Numbered from the stretch's first letter, positions 19,510-32,968 are shown. The stretch is DNA of 64,000 bases from Papilionanthe hookeriana x Papilionanthe teres (GCA_022702705.1 CM040434.1:62273334-62337333), one strand, 5' to 3'. Program-made: numbers and translations. The notes: generated by a model from the letters alone, not told the origin.

Positions 19510-20686
19510 TCATTGACATTAAAATCCCAAACTATATCTTCATCTCTTTGGTCAGCAGGTGGAGTAGGTTGGTAGTGAGTATAACGAGGGCACTCAGGGA
19601 ATATAACATCAAGCTCTCATCTTCTATAATGATTTTCAGCATCATACTAGGCCATCTCAAATTCAGAATGCCTCTGGAGATATTCACTGTCATAATCATG
19701 CCTCCGCTCTAATCCTCCAATCCTCTGATTAATATGCACCAATTTTCCTTCAATTTTTTCAAAACTTTTCCGCTGCAGAGTCAGTTAATTCATTAAATCA
19801 TAAATGGCAGGAGAACTATAAGTAGGAGGGTCATAACTAGTAGAAGAAATATCTCTACTAGTCGAAGGTGCAGAGCTCCTATCCCCATATCTACATCCTT
19901 CGTGGGATTCATAAGTCTTTATATTAGCCTTGGTAATGGGTTTCATAGGTTCAACCCATTCCTCATCATCTCCTGCCTCTACTCCAGATAACTAGCAGAG
20001 TGCATAAGTCAGACCAGGATGTCCTAGTCCTCCTCCACTTTCACTTTTTGCAATGGCTAATATATTATTATAAATAATACTTCCAACATTTATACTTCTG
20101 TGGCTCTAAATACAAAAATTCAGAACTGCTCTATCTCTTAAAACTTCACTATGATGGTAGGTGGGTAGAAAAGTATAGCAAATAAAATAATGCCAAGCCT
20201 TAGATGTTGCATTTAACAAAAAAAGAGGGAAGTTTACCCATTCATGCTGCTTAATTTTCCAAGTCCCTTTCCCATCAGTGAGAAAGTTAATCACCTCCTC
20301 CAGCGGTCCTTCCATTGTTCCAAATGTATCGTATTCGCTGGTATGAAGATCTTGTACTTCGTAGAAAGAATTTATTCGTGCAGCATTAAAATCAACTAAA
20401 AATCCTCTAACCTTTATAGGTCCATCCTCGATCTGGGTCAAATTGGCATAAAACTCCTTTACGACTTCAACTGCAGCTCTGTTCGTCATATAACAGAAAA
20501 TTTCCCATCTTCTTTCTTTGATCGTCTGTCTACTTCTCCTCCCGGATTCTTAAAAACTTTATCTTGGATGCATTTTCTCGTTTTGATACTAAAGTTGTTA
20601 CTTGACTTAGCTTTAGCATTCACAAATTGTGTCTCATCAAAATCTAGTCGCCTCTTTTGTCGTGGTGCCATTTCTTGATCTATCAA
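19510..20686 (-). pseudogene. Athila envelope-position ORF, copy A
   Basis: Starts at MAPRQKRRLDFDETQFVNAK (M at 20671) and, after a stop, reads VEVVKEFYANLTQIEDGPIK then VRGFLVDFNAARINSFYE. It continues to FLLNATSKAWHYFICYTFLP near 20200. This 'FYANL...VRG...' protein is the conserved plant-transposon domain found downstream of pol in Athila elements; its function is unknown. The C-terminal half (20100-19510) continues with stops and looks hydrophilic and coiled-coil-like (LQRKSFEKIEGKLVHINQRI). It is homologous to copy B at 21527-22674 and, at its C-terminus, to 61560-61944. Confidence 0.75.
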
Positions 20687-20989
20687 ATTTACAAAAATTT
20701 GAACTAAACTCCAAAATTACACTAGAATGGCTTCCAAATGTGACTTAAAGTAATCTAAAATGAATTCCATGGATTTCTTCCAACTATTTTCTTTATACTT
20801 TGATTTTTCCAAAATTACCAAATGTGAAAGAAATACACGGTTAAAATCAAAATTTTTTTGCATAGGAGTGAAGCTCTTACCAAGGGAAGATGAAATCCGG
20901 TGTAAAAAATTTGTTGAAACTACTCCGAATCCAAGATCTCTCAAGCCCTAGGTTAGTTTTTTGAAGTTTTGAGGAAGGGGACGATGAAT

Positions 20990-22920
20990 AGTGACGGTTG
21001 ACCTGTCAAATAAAGGTGTTTTTCGAGACCTCGCCATCAGCGGGAAAAATCTCACCGTCGGTGAACTAATTAATTCAAATATGTTAAATTCTGTGGAAAA
21101 AGTCGCCGTCGGTGGCATCGATCTCGCTGTCAGCGGGCTTTTTCAGAATTTAGTATTTTTTTAATATTTTGTAATTTTTTAATTCATTTTAAGCCTCGTT
21201 AATGTTCGATCAATCGATTAAATATATTTTACTATGATTAGATACTATTTTAACAAAATTAAATTCACACAACACAAAACATCACATATTTTATATGAAA
21301 TCCAAGTGTTTACAATATTTGTACACAATATTACTAACAAGGTATTTTCACAACCTTAACACACTAAATTCAGCGTTGCAATCCAAACCACAGTACTCAA
21401 AATGCTGAAAACAACAAACAACGTATAATCTCATCTATACTAAGATCAAATCTTAAAATCTAAAAGTGCAGATTACATAAAATTAAATTCAAACTAACAC
21501 AACATATAAACAAATACGAATGTCTTCTACACATTAGGATCTGTGCTAAATTCATCTCTGATATCACCGATAGAACGTAAATGAACGAATAGATTGTAGA
21601 AGAGTCTGTAAGGAAATTCTTCAATAGAATCTTCTTCTATCCATCCCTTCTTTCTCATAAGCCATATAAAACTAGCCTCAAGATGTTCAGAATGATCAAA
21701 GTGTTCCTTCATCCTCCAGTCAATATGATCAAATAAATCATAAATGTTATTAATTGAAGTCATCACGTTTTTTACCTCTTTTTTCCAATCCTTAAGATCA
21801 GATTAGTTTTATCATTCAAAGGCCTAAATGAAAAAGAACTCTGAGATGTTTGATCTGCAATAATGGCTCCATCATTATCATCATCCATTGTAGGAAACAT
21901 ATCAATGGGATCTAAAGGTTTCCAAGGTAAAAGTACATTTTCCCAAGCTTCATATGAAACTTGGTACTGACTGCATAGTGCAAAAATTGTAGAAGGATGT
22001 CAAAGCCCATAAATTGATCCATGAATAATCAGGCCTAACACAAACTTCACAATAATTGAACCAACATCAATAGATAGTCCCGCTTGAATACAATAATTCA
22101 GAATCGCACACTCCTTAGAAACTTTATTTACCCTCATAGTGGGTAATAGTTTTGAGGAAATAAAGAAGTGCCAGTGTTTAGAAACGGGGTTTAGAAGTGA
22201 TGCATAAAAACTAACATACCCGTCTTATATTATTTCCCAATCCTCCGCTTCATCAGTCAAATATCGATAGATCTCATTCAAATTATTCCTTGTTGGGACA
22301 AAGTTGGAGTAGTGGCAAACAGGCGTATTCACAATTGAATATAACTCATTAATTCTAGAAGGAGTAAAAGTTACCCATCTGCCTCGCACATAGACACCTT
22401 CATTGGTAAATTCGTGTAAATTGGAGTAGAATTCTTTTACTATAGGGATGACTACTGCAGAAGTGGTATAACATAATACCTCCCAACGTCATTGCACAAT
22501 CATCTCCTCAATAGGCGTTGTCGAATTCTCCACTCCTATATTTACGAATCCTCGTTCCTTGATTAATCTCTTTTTCGTCATTACTTTTTTAAAGATTCGC
22601 TGAGCCTCACAACTGATAAATTTTCTTCTATTGAACACTCGAGATCTAGGGATTTCAAGTTGATTGGATGCCATAATGATGAGTTTTGTGGAGTTTCAAA
22701 TCGTTTTTAGGAAGTAGATGGTTTAGAATTCGAGTTCTAGGTGTTTTTTAAAGAGTTAAAACACTTAGAATCACCAAAAACAGTCAAAATAACTCCCTAA
22801 ACCGTTCATTCACCGATCTCGCCGTCGGCGGCAACGATCTCGCCGTCGGTGGGATTCTTAAAAATAATATAACTGAATTTGACAGGCAGAACTCGCTGTC
22901 GGCGGCCAAGGCAAAATTTG
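20990..22920. repeat. Interspersed short motif CTCGCCGTCGGCGGGC in the Athila internal region
   Basis: Variants of this GC-rich 16-mer occur in pairs downstream of each envelope-position ORF start (21030-21145 and 22815-22905). They also lie in both LTRs (17905-18085, 49825-50000). The core GCCGTCGGC can form a small stem. Confidence 0.75.
21527..22674 (-). pseudogene. Athila envelope-position ORF, copy B
   Basis: From MASNQLEIPRSRVFNRRKFI at 22674 the frame passes a stop near 22489. It continues with VKEFYSNLHEF, VYVRGRWVTFTPSRINELYS and LLNPVSKHWHFFISSKLLPT, ending in a region with MFPTMDDDNDG. It has the same domain and motif order as copy A about 2 kb away, so the region was duplicated and then diverged strongly. 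Broken by several stops. Confidence 0.72.
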
Positions 22921-23128
22921 TTCTGTTTCGCTCTGGTCCGAATACTTTCCAATTTTTTCTATGGATCCAATATTGTGATGATTATAAGGGTAAATTCGAG
23001 TAGTAGAAGTACAAACTAATAATAATTTAAATAAATATATAATCAATGTACGTAAATAAAGATAACTATGGGTTGTCTCCCATAAAAGCGTTTGGTTTAA
23101 CGTGGTCAGCCCGACCTATTCAGGGTGT

Positions 23129-24259
23129 TTAATCAGGTTGACTGAGCATTAAAACCTCTTTAAAATTTGGTCTTTTACCCTCAAAATATGGTTTTAATCT
23201 GTGTCCATTTACTTTAAATCTGTTTCCAGTCTTTGGATCTTTAATTTTCACAGCTCTGAATGTAAATACTTGAGTTATAGTGAAAGGTCCTAACCATCGA
23301 GATTTCAATTTCCCAGGAAATAATTTCAGCCTTGTATTGTACAACAATACTTCTTGTCCTGGTTCAAAATTCTTTTGATTAATCTTTCGATCATGCCATA
23401 TCTTCATTCTTTCTTTATAAATTCTATCATTATTATAGGATTCATTCCTTAATTCCTCTAATTCATTCATCTGCAATAATCTCTTCTCACCAACATCTTT
23501 TAAATTATAATTAAATTCTTTAATCGCCCAATACACTTTATGCTCTAATTCAACTGGTAAGTGATAAGTCTTTCCATAAATAAGTCTGTAAGGAGTCATT
23601 CCAATCAGGGTTTTATAAGCAGTCCAGTATGCCCATAATGCAGTGTCTAGTCTTGTAGACCAATCTAATCTACTAGGGTTTACAGTCTTTTCTAAAATTC
23701 GTTTAACTTCTCGATTAGAAACTTCAGCTAATCCACTAGTCTGTAGATGATAAGCAATCGATATTTTATGAATAATATTGAATTTTTCTTCCAATTTATT
23801 TATATATTTATTCCTAAAATGGGATCCTTCGTCAGTGATAATCACTCTCGGCATTCCGTATCTTGTGAAAATGTTTTTCATTAAAAATTTTGAAACACTC
23901 TTAGCATCACAATGAGGTAAGGCCTGTGCTTCAATCCATTTAGAAACATAATCAACAACAACTAATATATATGAGTTTCTAAATGAAGGAATAAATGGTC
24001 CCATGAAATCTAATCCCCAAACATAAAAAATTTCAACTTCTAATATAAAATTCAGAGGCATTTCATTTCTTCTAGATATATTACCTACTCGTTGGCATTT
24101 ATCACAAGTTTTGATATATCTATAAACTTCTCTAAAAAGAGTAGGCCAATAAACTCCAGATTGTAAAATTTTATGAGCAGTTTTATCAGTCCCAAAATGT
24201 CCTCTAAATTCAGAATCGTGACATTTTTGAATAATCTGTTTAGTTTCTTCATAAGGCAC
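23129..24259 (-). pseudogene. Athila integrase
   Basis: An open stretch of 376 codons. The zinc-binding HHCC domain is seen as CHDSEFRGHFGTDKT followed by CDKCQRVG (about residues 13-58). The catalytic core has Asp in GLDFMGP, Asp in ITDEGSHF and Glu in AEVSNREVKRILEKT. The C-terminal part contains WAYWTAYKTLIGMTPYRLIYGK and FKVNGHRLKPYFEG. Integrase joins retrotransposon cDNA to the chromosome. The domain itself looks nearly intact, but it is separated from the upstream RT by stops near 24260-24350. Confidence 0.92.
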
Positions 24260-24348
24260 ACATCTTCTAATAATTAGATCCTTACATTGCTTATATAAAT
24301 ATGGTTCATCCTAAAAATACGTTTTAGCATCATGAATGAATTTTTCTG

Positions 24349-25733
24349 TTATTGCAGAGTTAGTATGGGTGGTAAAATATCACTTACAATATAATTAACT
24401 ATATCAGCATACCAAGGTATTTTCCACTCATTTATATTATAAAGTTGTTCATCTGGGAAACTATAAGTAATTTCATTGTCAATGTCTGCTAATTCATAAT
24501 ATTCTAATCTTGAAAAATGATCTGCAATTTGATTATTAGTTTCCTTTCTATTAATTATTTCAAAATCAAATTCTTGTATCAGTAATATCCATCTGATTAA
24601 TCTTGGCTTGGTATCTTTCTTATGCACAATACATTTAGTTCCAATTAAATAAGATCTAAATTTATCAAAAGCATATACAATTGCTAATAATTCTTTTTCT
24701 GTAACTGTATAGTTAATTTCAGCATTATTTAAAGTTTTACTAGTAATAGTATATAACTTTAAAAATTTATCATATCTTTGTCCAAGAACGGCTCCTATAG
24801 CATAATCACTAGCATCACACATAAGTTCAAACGGTTTTTCCCAATCAGGTGAAGCTATTATAGGTGCTGTGATTAATTTATCTTTTAATAATTCAAAAGC
24901 ATTTAAGCATTCTATAGTGAATTCAAATTTCTTATCCTTTTCTAAAAGTTGGCATAGAGGTTTGGTAATTTTTGAAAAATCTTTTATGTAGTGTCTGTAA
25001 AATCCAGCATGTCCAAGAAAACTTCTTACCCCGTTAACTGTAGTAGGAGGTGGTAATTTAGCTATAACTTGAATTTTTGTAGGGTCTACTTCCATGCCAT
25101 TTTCCAAAATTTTATGCCCTAATATAATTCCTCCTGCAACCATAAATTGACATTTCTCCTAATTTATAACTAAAATAATTTTATCGCATAGCTCCAAGAC
25201 TTTTTCAAGATGATCCAAGCATGCGTCAAATGATGTTCCAAACACAGAGAAATCATCCATAAATACTTCTATTACATCATCAATTAATTTACTAAATATA
25301 GACATCATACATCTCTGGAATGTTGCAGGTGCATTACATAGTCCAAAAGGCATCCTTCGAAAAGAAAATGTTCCATAAGGACTCGTAAATGTAGTTTTCT
25401 CTGGTCCTCGAGAGCAACCGAACTTGATGGTAAACAATGATATCCATCTAAAAAACAAAAGTATTTGTGCCTAGCAAGTCTATCCAACATTTGGGTTCAG
25501 GAATGGTAAAGGAAGTGATCTTGCTCGGTGGCCGCATTTAATTTTCTATAACCAATACATATACGCCATCCAAGAATCTTGTCCGATAGTGTATTAAATC
25601 ATTATTTTCATTTGTTTCAACAATACTCCTCCTTTCTTAGAACACAATGAATTGGGCTTACCCAAGCACTGTCCGAAATAGGATATATTATGCCATTGTC
25701 TAACCATTTTAATATTTCTTTCTTGACTACATC
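24349..25733 (-). pseudogene. Athila reverse transcriptase and RNase H
   Basis: The N-terminal RT part (25733-25500) reads with stops: GIIYPISDSAWVSPIHCV. The finger-palm part has LFEGC..APATFQRCM and the catalytic FMDDFSVFG, a variant of YVDD, near 25260. After a frame break at about 25150 the thumb and RNase H follow with ILGHKILENGMEVDPTKIQV, SFLGHAGFYRHYIKDFSKIT and FELMCDASDYAIGAVLGQR. The last carries the first RNase H Asp, and TEKELLAIVYAF the Glu. It copies element RNA into DNA in family members; this copy is broken by at least two frame changes and several stops. Confidence 0.9.
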
Positions 25734-26975
25734 TTACATCATTGGGTTTAATCTCCTTTGCGGATCAACTCTTGGTTTATATTCATTATCCAAAATAATT
25801 CTGTGCATACAGATTGAAGGACTAATTCCTTTAATATCTGCTAAGGTCCAACCAAAAGCTTTCTTATACTTATTTAGTGTATCCAGAAGTTTTTGCTCTT
25901 GTAATTCGTTTAACTCTGCCGATATAATAACCGGTAAAGTTAAAGAGTTACCTAAAAATGCATACTTCAAATGAGTAGGTAAAACTTTTAACTCAAGTTC
26001 AGGAGGTTTAATAATCGACAGAACTATATTCTTTTCAGCATTTTCTGTAATATCCAACATCTCAAATCTTTCTTGTATATAATCTAATTCTTCATTTTCT
26101 ATTTCTTCCAATAATTCTACATTTTCTATTTCTGGTTTAACTTGAAAGTATTCTTTAAAATGTTTATTTCGTAAATGTTCAAGAATTTCCATTCGAAAAC
26201 ATTCATCATCTTTTTCAATAGCAGGATATTTCATTGATTTTGCAATGTTAAAAGCTACTTCTTGATCACTTACTCTCATAGTTAATTCTCCTTTTTGAAC
26301 ATCAATCATAGCTCTTCCAGAAACTAAGAAGGGTCTTCCTAAAATTATGGGTATTTCTTTATCTTCCTCCATATCTAAAACAATAAATCCACATGAAAGA
26401 TAAATTTATCCACTTTTACTAACACATCTTCAATAACTCCTTTAGGATATGCCATTGAACGATCAACTAACTGAAGAGTTACTGAAGTATGTGAAACTTC
26501 TCCCAATCCTAATATTTTAAAAATTGATAGAGGCCTAAGATTGATGCTATCTCCCAAGTCACATAAAGCTTTTCCATTAAATTTTTCTCCAATAGCATAA
26601 GGTATAGTGAAACTACGAAAATCTTTTAATTTCTCAGAAAGCTTTTTCTAAATAATTGCACTACACTCTTCGCTAAGTGCAATAGTTTCATTATTTGTGA
26701 ACTTTCTCTTTTTGTTTAAAATATCTTTCATAAATTTCACATAATTGGGCATTTATTCTAATGCTTCTACAAAGGGAATATTGACCGTTAATTTCTTCAG
26801 GATTTCAAGAAATTTAGAAAATTGCTTATCCTTTTTATGTTGCTTTAATCGCTGAGGAAATGGTGGTGGTGGTTTTTCTACAGAAATTTTCATAGGTATT
26901 AGTGGATATTCTAAATCTTGATCTTGCCGATCTTTCTCTTTTTTAGTTTCTACTTTCTCTTTTTCAATTTTCATT
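25734..26975 (-). pseudogene. Athila aspartic protease region
   Basis: The active-site triad region reads ALCDLGDSINLRPLSIFKIL near 26560-26520 (family consensus D-L-G-A-S). It is followed by TLQLVDRSMAYPKGVIEDVL and, after a frameshift near 26375, EEDKEIPIILGRPFLVSGRA and IDVQKGELTMRV. The upstream linker is rich in Lys and Glu (26753-26974). Protease cleaves the gag-pol polyprotein. It is continuous in frame with gag apart from stops. Confidence 0.88.
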
Positions 26976-27010
26976 TCTTTTTGTACTCTTGTTTCTAACT
27001 CTTTTCCACT

Positions 27011-28417
27011 TCATAACAGTCTCGCTTTGACTTGTTCTTTTCCTTGGTCTTTAGGATTTATTTCCACATTACTATGAAAAGTTCCAGGAATTCTATTATT
27101 AAGTGCAGTAGCGATATGCCCAAGTTGAGTTTCAATATTTTTAATTGCAGCTCCTTGATTTTGTAATTCGTTCCTCGAATTTCTTATCGATTTCCTCGAT
27201 TCTCGCAAATGCTGACCCATATTTAATATCAATTCTTCCATATATAATATCTTTTCCTTAAATTGAGAGTTAAATCCAGGTGGATAAGAAGGTTTATAAT
27301 TAGAATTTCCTTGGTTAGATGAATTTCCTAATGGGTTTACTGAGTTGTTCATCCATTATTGATTAGCAGAGTTGTTACTCCAATTACAATTTGGATGGTT
27401 TTTCCAACCAGGGTTGTAATAATTTGTATAAGGATTATTGGGTCTATTTTTGATAGCATTTAAAGTTTCATATGAAGATTGAGCATCCATATGTTGTCTA
27501 GATGAATTTTCTTCTATTATAGTAGGAGAATAATTCATTCCAAAATGATCTAATTTCTTAGATATAGCAACAATCTGAGAAGCTAACATAGATATTACAT
27601 CAGAGTCATGAATACTAGCTATTTTTTTAGGATTTAGCCTTTTAGAAGGCCATTGAAAATTGTTGGTAGCCATTTCTTCAATTAATGAATAAGCCTCATC
27701 AAATGGTTTTGACATTAATGAACCTCCAGCAGCAGCATTAATAATAGATCTAAGAGATCCTATTAATCTATTATAAAAGGTTTGAATGATTAACCAATCT
27801 GGTAATGCATGATGTGGGCATTTCCTAAGAAGATCTTTAAATCTCTCCCAAGCTTCGTATATTGATTCTCCGTCAAACTGACTAAAAGAGATTATATCAT
27901 TTCTAAGCATTGCAGTTTTTGAAGGAGGAAAGTATTTGGATAGAAATTTTTGTGATAATTCTTCCCAAGTTCTAATAGATCTAGGTGCTAACGAATTTAA
28001 CCACATCTTAGCCTTATCCCTTAAAGAAAAAGGAAAAAGCCTAAGTCTAATAGCATCATTAGATACTCCGTCATATTTAAAAGTAGCACAAAGTTTCAAA
28101 AAACTAACAAGATGTAAATTAGGATCTTCGTTTGGTGAACCACTAAATTGATTATTCTGTACCATTTGGATAATTGTAGGTTTAAGCTCAAATGAATTAG
28201 CCACAACATCAGGATTTTGAATAGTTAACTGAATTTCATCTAATGTAGGGTTAGCGTAATATCTTAAAGGTCTTGGTTTATTTGTATTTTCAATTGCTGG
28301 ATTATTTGCCATTTGATTTAAATTTATAATTTCTCTTTTTTGTTTTCTAATTTTTTTAATAGTACGTTCTAATTTTGAATCGTAAGGTATTAATTTTTCG
28401 GTTCCAAATTTACGCAT
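27011..28417 (-). pseudogene. Athila gag polyprotein
   Basis: From the ATG at 28417 the frame is open for 353 codons. It carries the capsid signature LRLFPFSLRDKAKMWLNSLA, TWEELSQKFLSKYFPPSKTA and QFDGESIYEAWERFKDLLRK then CPHHALPDW, all hallmark Athila text. An in-frame stop at 27356 and another at 27011 (at the place of the usual 'AITLRSGK') interrupt the otherwise continuous frame. Between them lie NPLGNSSNQGNSNYKPSYPP and a coiled-coil-like stretch. It is the structural protein of the virus-like particle. Confidence 0.92.
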
Positions 28418-28506
28418 ACACCACTTAAGTAAATTTAAAATAGTCTGTTACTCTAGTAATTATCTTAATAATTATTTTATTAATTTCTTTAATAATTACT
28501 TTACTT

Positions 28507-28523
28507 CCCCAGCAACGGCGCCA
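28507..28523 (-). other. Athila primer-binding site (tRNA-Asp type)
   Basis: Minus strand TGGCGCCGTTGCTGGGG, complementary to the 3' end of plant tRNA-Asp with one mismatch. It lies 6 bases downstream of the 5' LTR end at 28530. Confidence 0.9.
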
Positions 28524-28529
28524 AAAAAT

Positions 28530-28549
28530 TGACCACACTTCTCGGGGTT
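28530..28549 (-). repeat. Athila 5' LTR, terminal 20 bases (left piece)
   Basis: TGACCACACTTCTCGGGGTT, identical to the start of the 3' LTR at 16729. The giant-LTR element interrupts the LTR here, and the rest resumes at 48666. Confidence 0.9.
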
Positions 28550-29964
28550 TGTCGGCATATTTTTAGGTTATGTGTTTTGAAAATGGGTCGCCTACAAAAA
28601 TTGTCGGCGAATTTTTAATTTAATTTAAATAAATAATTTGAAAAGTAGTATTTGATTTTGAAAATAATTTTTAAATTTGAAGATTTTAAGATATGAAATC
28701 AAACTGATCTCATATCCCGAATAGTTTACATAAACGAGCACCGCACCACAAACCGTGTATCTATCCCGAAGAATAGACACACTGCTTGATAATGGGGCTC
28801 GATTAAATAAACTAGAAAGGTTTGTGACATCCGTTTGGTCTGCGAACCAATTTTATAAGCCGACAAGTTCCCCTGCTTAATATAAATGAATTAAGTAGGG
28901 TTTATATTACCTGAGTTCTTAAAATTCCCTATAAGGGCAAGGCCCTATAGTTAATTACATCTTAAGTGACGGGAATCACCTAAGAAAACTCTCGATAATA
29001 ATCAGTAGTTCTGCTCTCAAGAATTTCAAAGTTTAAGTTTTCAAAGGATTGAATTTTGGAATTTCAATAGGGAATGGATCAAATTTGGAACATTTCGTTT
29101 TCAGAATTCAAAGGAAGAAAAAGTAGGAGAAATTATAGATTCGAAGCGAACTTTGGTAATTTCCCGACTATCCTATTATTTGGCTTGGATTTAGGAAAGT
29201 CCTAATGTTTGTTTAATGTTTTGATCTTGCCAATTTTAATTAATTTGGACTTATATTTGTATGATATGAGCATACAAATAGCCTTGAAGATGTGAGGGTT
29301 TATGTCGTATCGAACGACTACCTCGGAGTCCTAAGACCGGTTAGGGCTTAATTTGCAATGCAAATGCCTAACGAAAGGTTGAGGATTTATGTTGCACTAG
29401 GCAAACTACCTCGAAGTCTTATGGCTTAGTTATTTAATTCTTAAGAAAGTTTTGTCGAAGCAGATTCGTGTTTTGTCGATGACGATAGTCGTGCTGCCCA
29501 CCATGCTCCGAGCTCCTTGTTGTTGCAGAGGTTTAGTTTTAGAAGTCATAAATCAGGAGATGAGAAAAGTGTTTTGGTTTAAGGGCGATTTTCTTCATCA
29601 AAGAACAATTAAGTTCAGTTGTTCTCATAAACATCCTATCATATTGAGAAAGTGTTTATGAAAAATCTTAAACATCTTTTCAATATTGCTAGAATTGTTT
29701 TAAGTCCAAATGAATTTAATCATACAAATGAATTAATCATCCGGGAATTCAAGTTTTGTTGTTACCTTACTCAGTGAACTAGGACATTTGAATATCCTAT
29801 GAGGGAAATAACATTTCACTTAACGTTCTATTTAGGAGTTATGACAACAAAAGCTTTTGAGGGCAAATCGATGTTCAAATGGTTTATGATTTAATTTCGC
29901 TAATGGGTTTAAATTTGGAATAGCTGTTCAAGTTGTTTTTACTTTTGAATTTCTTTATGTCTTA

Positions 29965-30260
29965 GGTGATGTTATTTTTAATTCAATTTAATTTAACTTT
30001 AATTTAATTTAATTTGGTTTAGTTTTAATTTTAATTTAATTTAATTTGATTTTAATTTTAACTTGATTCTATTATTTAATTTAATTTAATTCAATTTAAT
30101 TTGATTTGATATGATTTAATTTAATTTAATTTGATTTGATTTAATTTAATTTAATTTAATTTAATTTAATTTAATTTAATTTAATTTAATTTAAATTTAA
30201 TTTAATTTAATTTAATTTAAATTTAATTTAATTTAAATTTAAATTTTAATTTAATTTTAT
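29965..30260. repeat. (TTTAA)n tract in the 3' LTR
   Basis: Long run of aattt/taattt pentamers with few interruptions. It recurs at 40805-41085 in the other LTR with a different length. Confidence 0.9.
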
Positions 30261-32959
30261 TTTATTATTTTAATTTAATATTTTATTATTTTTTTTATGT
30301 TTTAAAGATGATTTAATTTTAATTATTAAAGTATTAATTTAATTGAAATTTTAAAAGGATTTAATTTAAACAATTTAACTTTAATTTAATTTAATGATTA
30401 AGTCTTTTAGCATTTTAAATCTTAAATTTGGATTATCATTTTAATTAGGAATTAAATATTATTGAGATGATTAATTTAAGGATTCTTAAATTAAAGAACA
30501 AATCTCTTCCTAATAATATCTCTATTTTAATAATTCCAATTTTATTATTCTTCCAAATTTAATTAATTATTTGATTAAGGTTTATTTTAATTATTTTTAA
30601 ATTGTTTAGTAGGTTTCTACCCTTTAAATATTTAAATTTCAATCATCCAAATCAGATTAGGATCAAATACTTTACTATTTAATTTTATTAAGCCTAAAGT
30701 TTTAATTAAAGGTTAAAATTTTAATTACCATTTTGCCCTTCAAGCTTAATAATTTCATAACTCTCTAAATTGAGCTTAAATGAACTTGAAATTTTTATGT
30801 GACTTCACTCATATGTCAATAAAGGCATGAGAGGAGAAAATATGATTTTTTTGTATTTAATTTATTTATGTAATTATTTTTGGTGGAAAATAGGGATTTC
30901 CAAGGAAAATTTAATAATATGACCAAGGGAAAATTTCTGTCCTTAAGAAAATTATGGGACATTCCTAATGACCAGAGGATCATTTGGACCAATTTTAGTG
31001 ATTTTTTGAATTATATTCTTTTTATTATAATTATTTTGAATTTTGGAGTATTAATTAGTTTAAAAACAAAATAAAGGTTGAAAAATGAATTTTATATTTT
31101 TCAAAAATCTCTCTGATATCATGGAAATCAGAGAATCAATATTTATAATTTTCTCGATTTCTCTTTGATTTATTAGAATTATTTTAGTGGAAATACTAAA
31201 AATATACATTTTTTTAATTTTAAAATTACCTTAGGACTTTAAAATTTAATATCTCATTATAGAGACTTAAGAAAAATATGGGTTTGTTCTCAAGTGATTA
31301 AAATTCAAAATGTGACATTTTGATGAATTTTATTATTTTTGTGATTTTTATTATTTTTTAATTATTAAAATATTAAAATAATGTAAGAAAATCAACTTTT
31401 TTGAAAAATTGCAATTTTATTTTTCTTAAATTCCCCTGATATCGTAGAGGCTCCAAAACCAATTTAGTGAATTTTTGAAAGTATTTTGAAAGTTATGAAT
31501 TTTTAAAGTTTAAATTGGCTAAATGGCTTAATCAACCCATTTAGTAGGGCTAACCAAGTCCAATCGACTTCAAATTTTTATGGTGGGTTCCTCTCGATCA
31601 TAAAGGTCGATGGAGAATTAATTTCAAGTCAATTTGATGTATGATTAGCTCTAATTAATTAAGGACCTATTTTGGGTGTTTAAGCCAATTAGGTTTATTC
31701 CAAGTGGATTAATTCAAAACCTATTTTTCATAGGTTCCTCTGATCATAATAAACATCACCAAATTTTCTTAGAATTTATTTCACAATATGCTAATTATTG
31801 GAATTAAAATACTCAAACTAGCAACTCTAGAGTTGAAAAATTAATAACTCTTCATAGGATGGCCTCCGACTTTGGAAAATTCAGGGAATGTTCCCAAATT
31901 CAGAGGCTTCAAAAGCCCTATGGTCTCATGCCATGGTGAATTGTATACATCCATGGAGAATTAAAAATGTGCAGAGAGTAAATAAATTATTAAAAATCAA
32001 ATACTCAATGAAATTAAATGATTTCTTTTTCACATTATTCTCCTCTGTTCACAGAGCAAGAGGGTATTTTTATTTTATTTTTACGATTTTTCTACACAAA
32101 GTTATGCATTTTTCAAGTTCTGATAATTAAATAAATAGGAAAATAGCCTAATTTCCTACATATCCACACGGCGCCCTGTCGACCTCGGCGTCTCCGAAAG
32201 GCCACGCGGCGTGTTCTGATTCGGAGCCGCCATCCAACTCAGCTCTCCAGGGGCCCGCCGTATCTTTCTGTCTCCTCATCAGGCGCGATCCTAGCCGTCC
32301 GTCCGCGCGTGTATTAAATGAACGGCATCCGTTCATCGTCCCCAAGCCTCCTAGCCCGAGAACCGTCCACACTAAACCATTAATATCTCACTCAATACTT
32401 AACGGATTTTCATGTTCTTGTGCTTCATGGATTCGTCTCGAAGAGACGAATACATCTATACGGTGATCATGCATTGAAATTAAGGCATTTGAAATGGAGA
32501 ATCTCGAGAAGCTCGGGATAAAGAGTTAGCCCATACCTTAGCTCGTAGAAGTGTGGCTTCAATCCGAGGGTCAGTGTCACCTTCGATCGGGTCCAAGCAA
32601 GCTCCAAATGAAGTCCCTCGGCCCGGTGAATTGTCTCAGGTATGATTTCGACCAAGCCCGATCACAAAGCTTAGAGGGTGGAAGCAATGGCTAGCCTGGT
32701 GAGGGGGCTTTTGCTGGTGAACTTCTTCCCTTGGTCTGGTGAAGGTGTAGGATCAATCAATTTGGGGATTGGTCCACTGTGAAGAAGTGTCCTGGTTTTG
32801 TAGCCGAAGTTCGAACTCAAAATCGAGCTCAGCTAGAGGGAATCGGGGCCGGAATCCAGTGGGAATCAAGTGCTCTATGTGTAGAGAGTGGTCCGGAATG
32901 ATTTTGCGCAGTTTCCTTAAGGTTGGTTCAACACCTCTCCCATGGCCGAGAGAGGGGTG

Positions 32960-32968
32960 TTTAAATAG
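32960..32968 (-). promoter_or_regulatory. Candidate TATA box of the giant LTR
   Basis: Minus-strand CTATTTAAA in the context CCCTCTCTATTTAAACACCC, conserved at 43761-43769 in the other LTR. The position near the middle of the LTR would give a U3 of about 4.2 kb. Inference from motif and symmetry only. Confidence 0.45.

Noticed and set aside
27936..28151. 71-codon plus-strand frame
   Set aside because: Antisense of the Athila gag.
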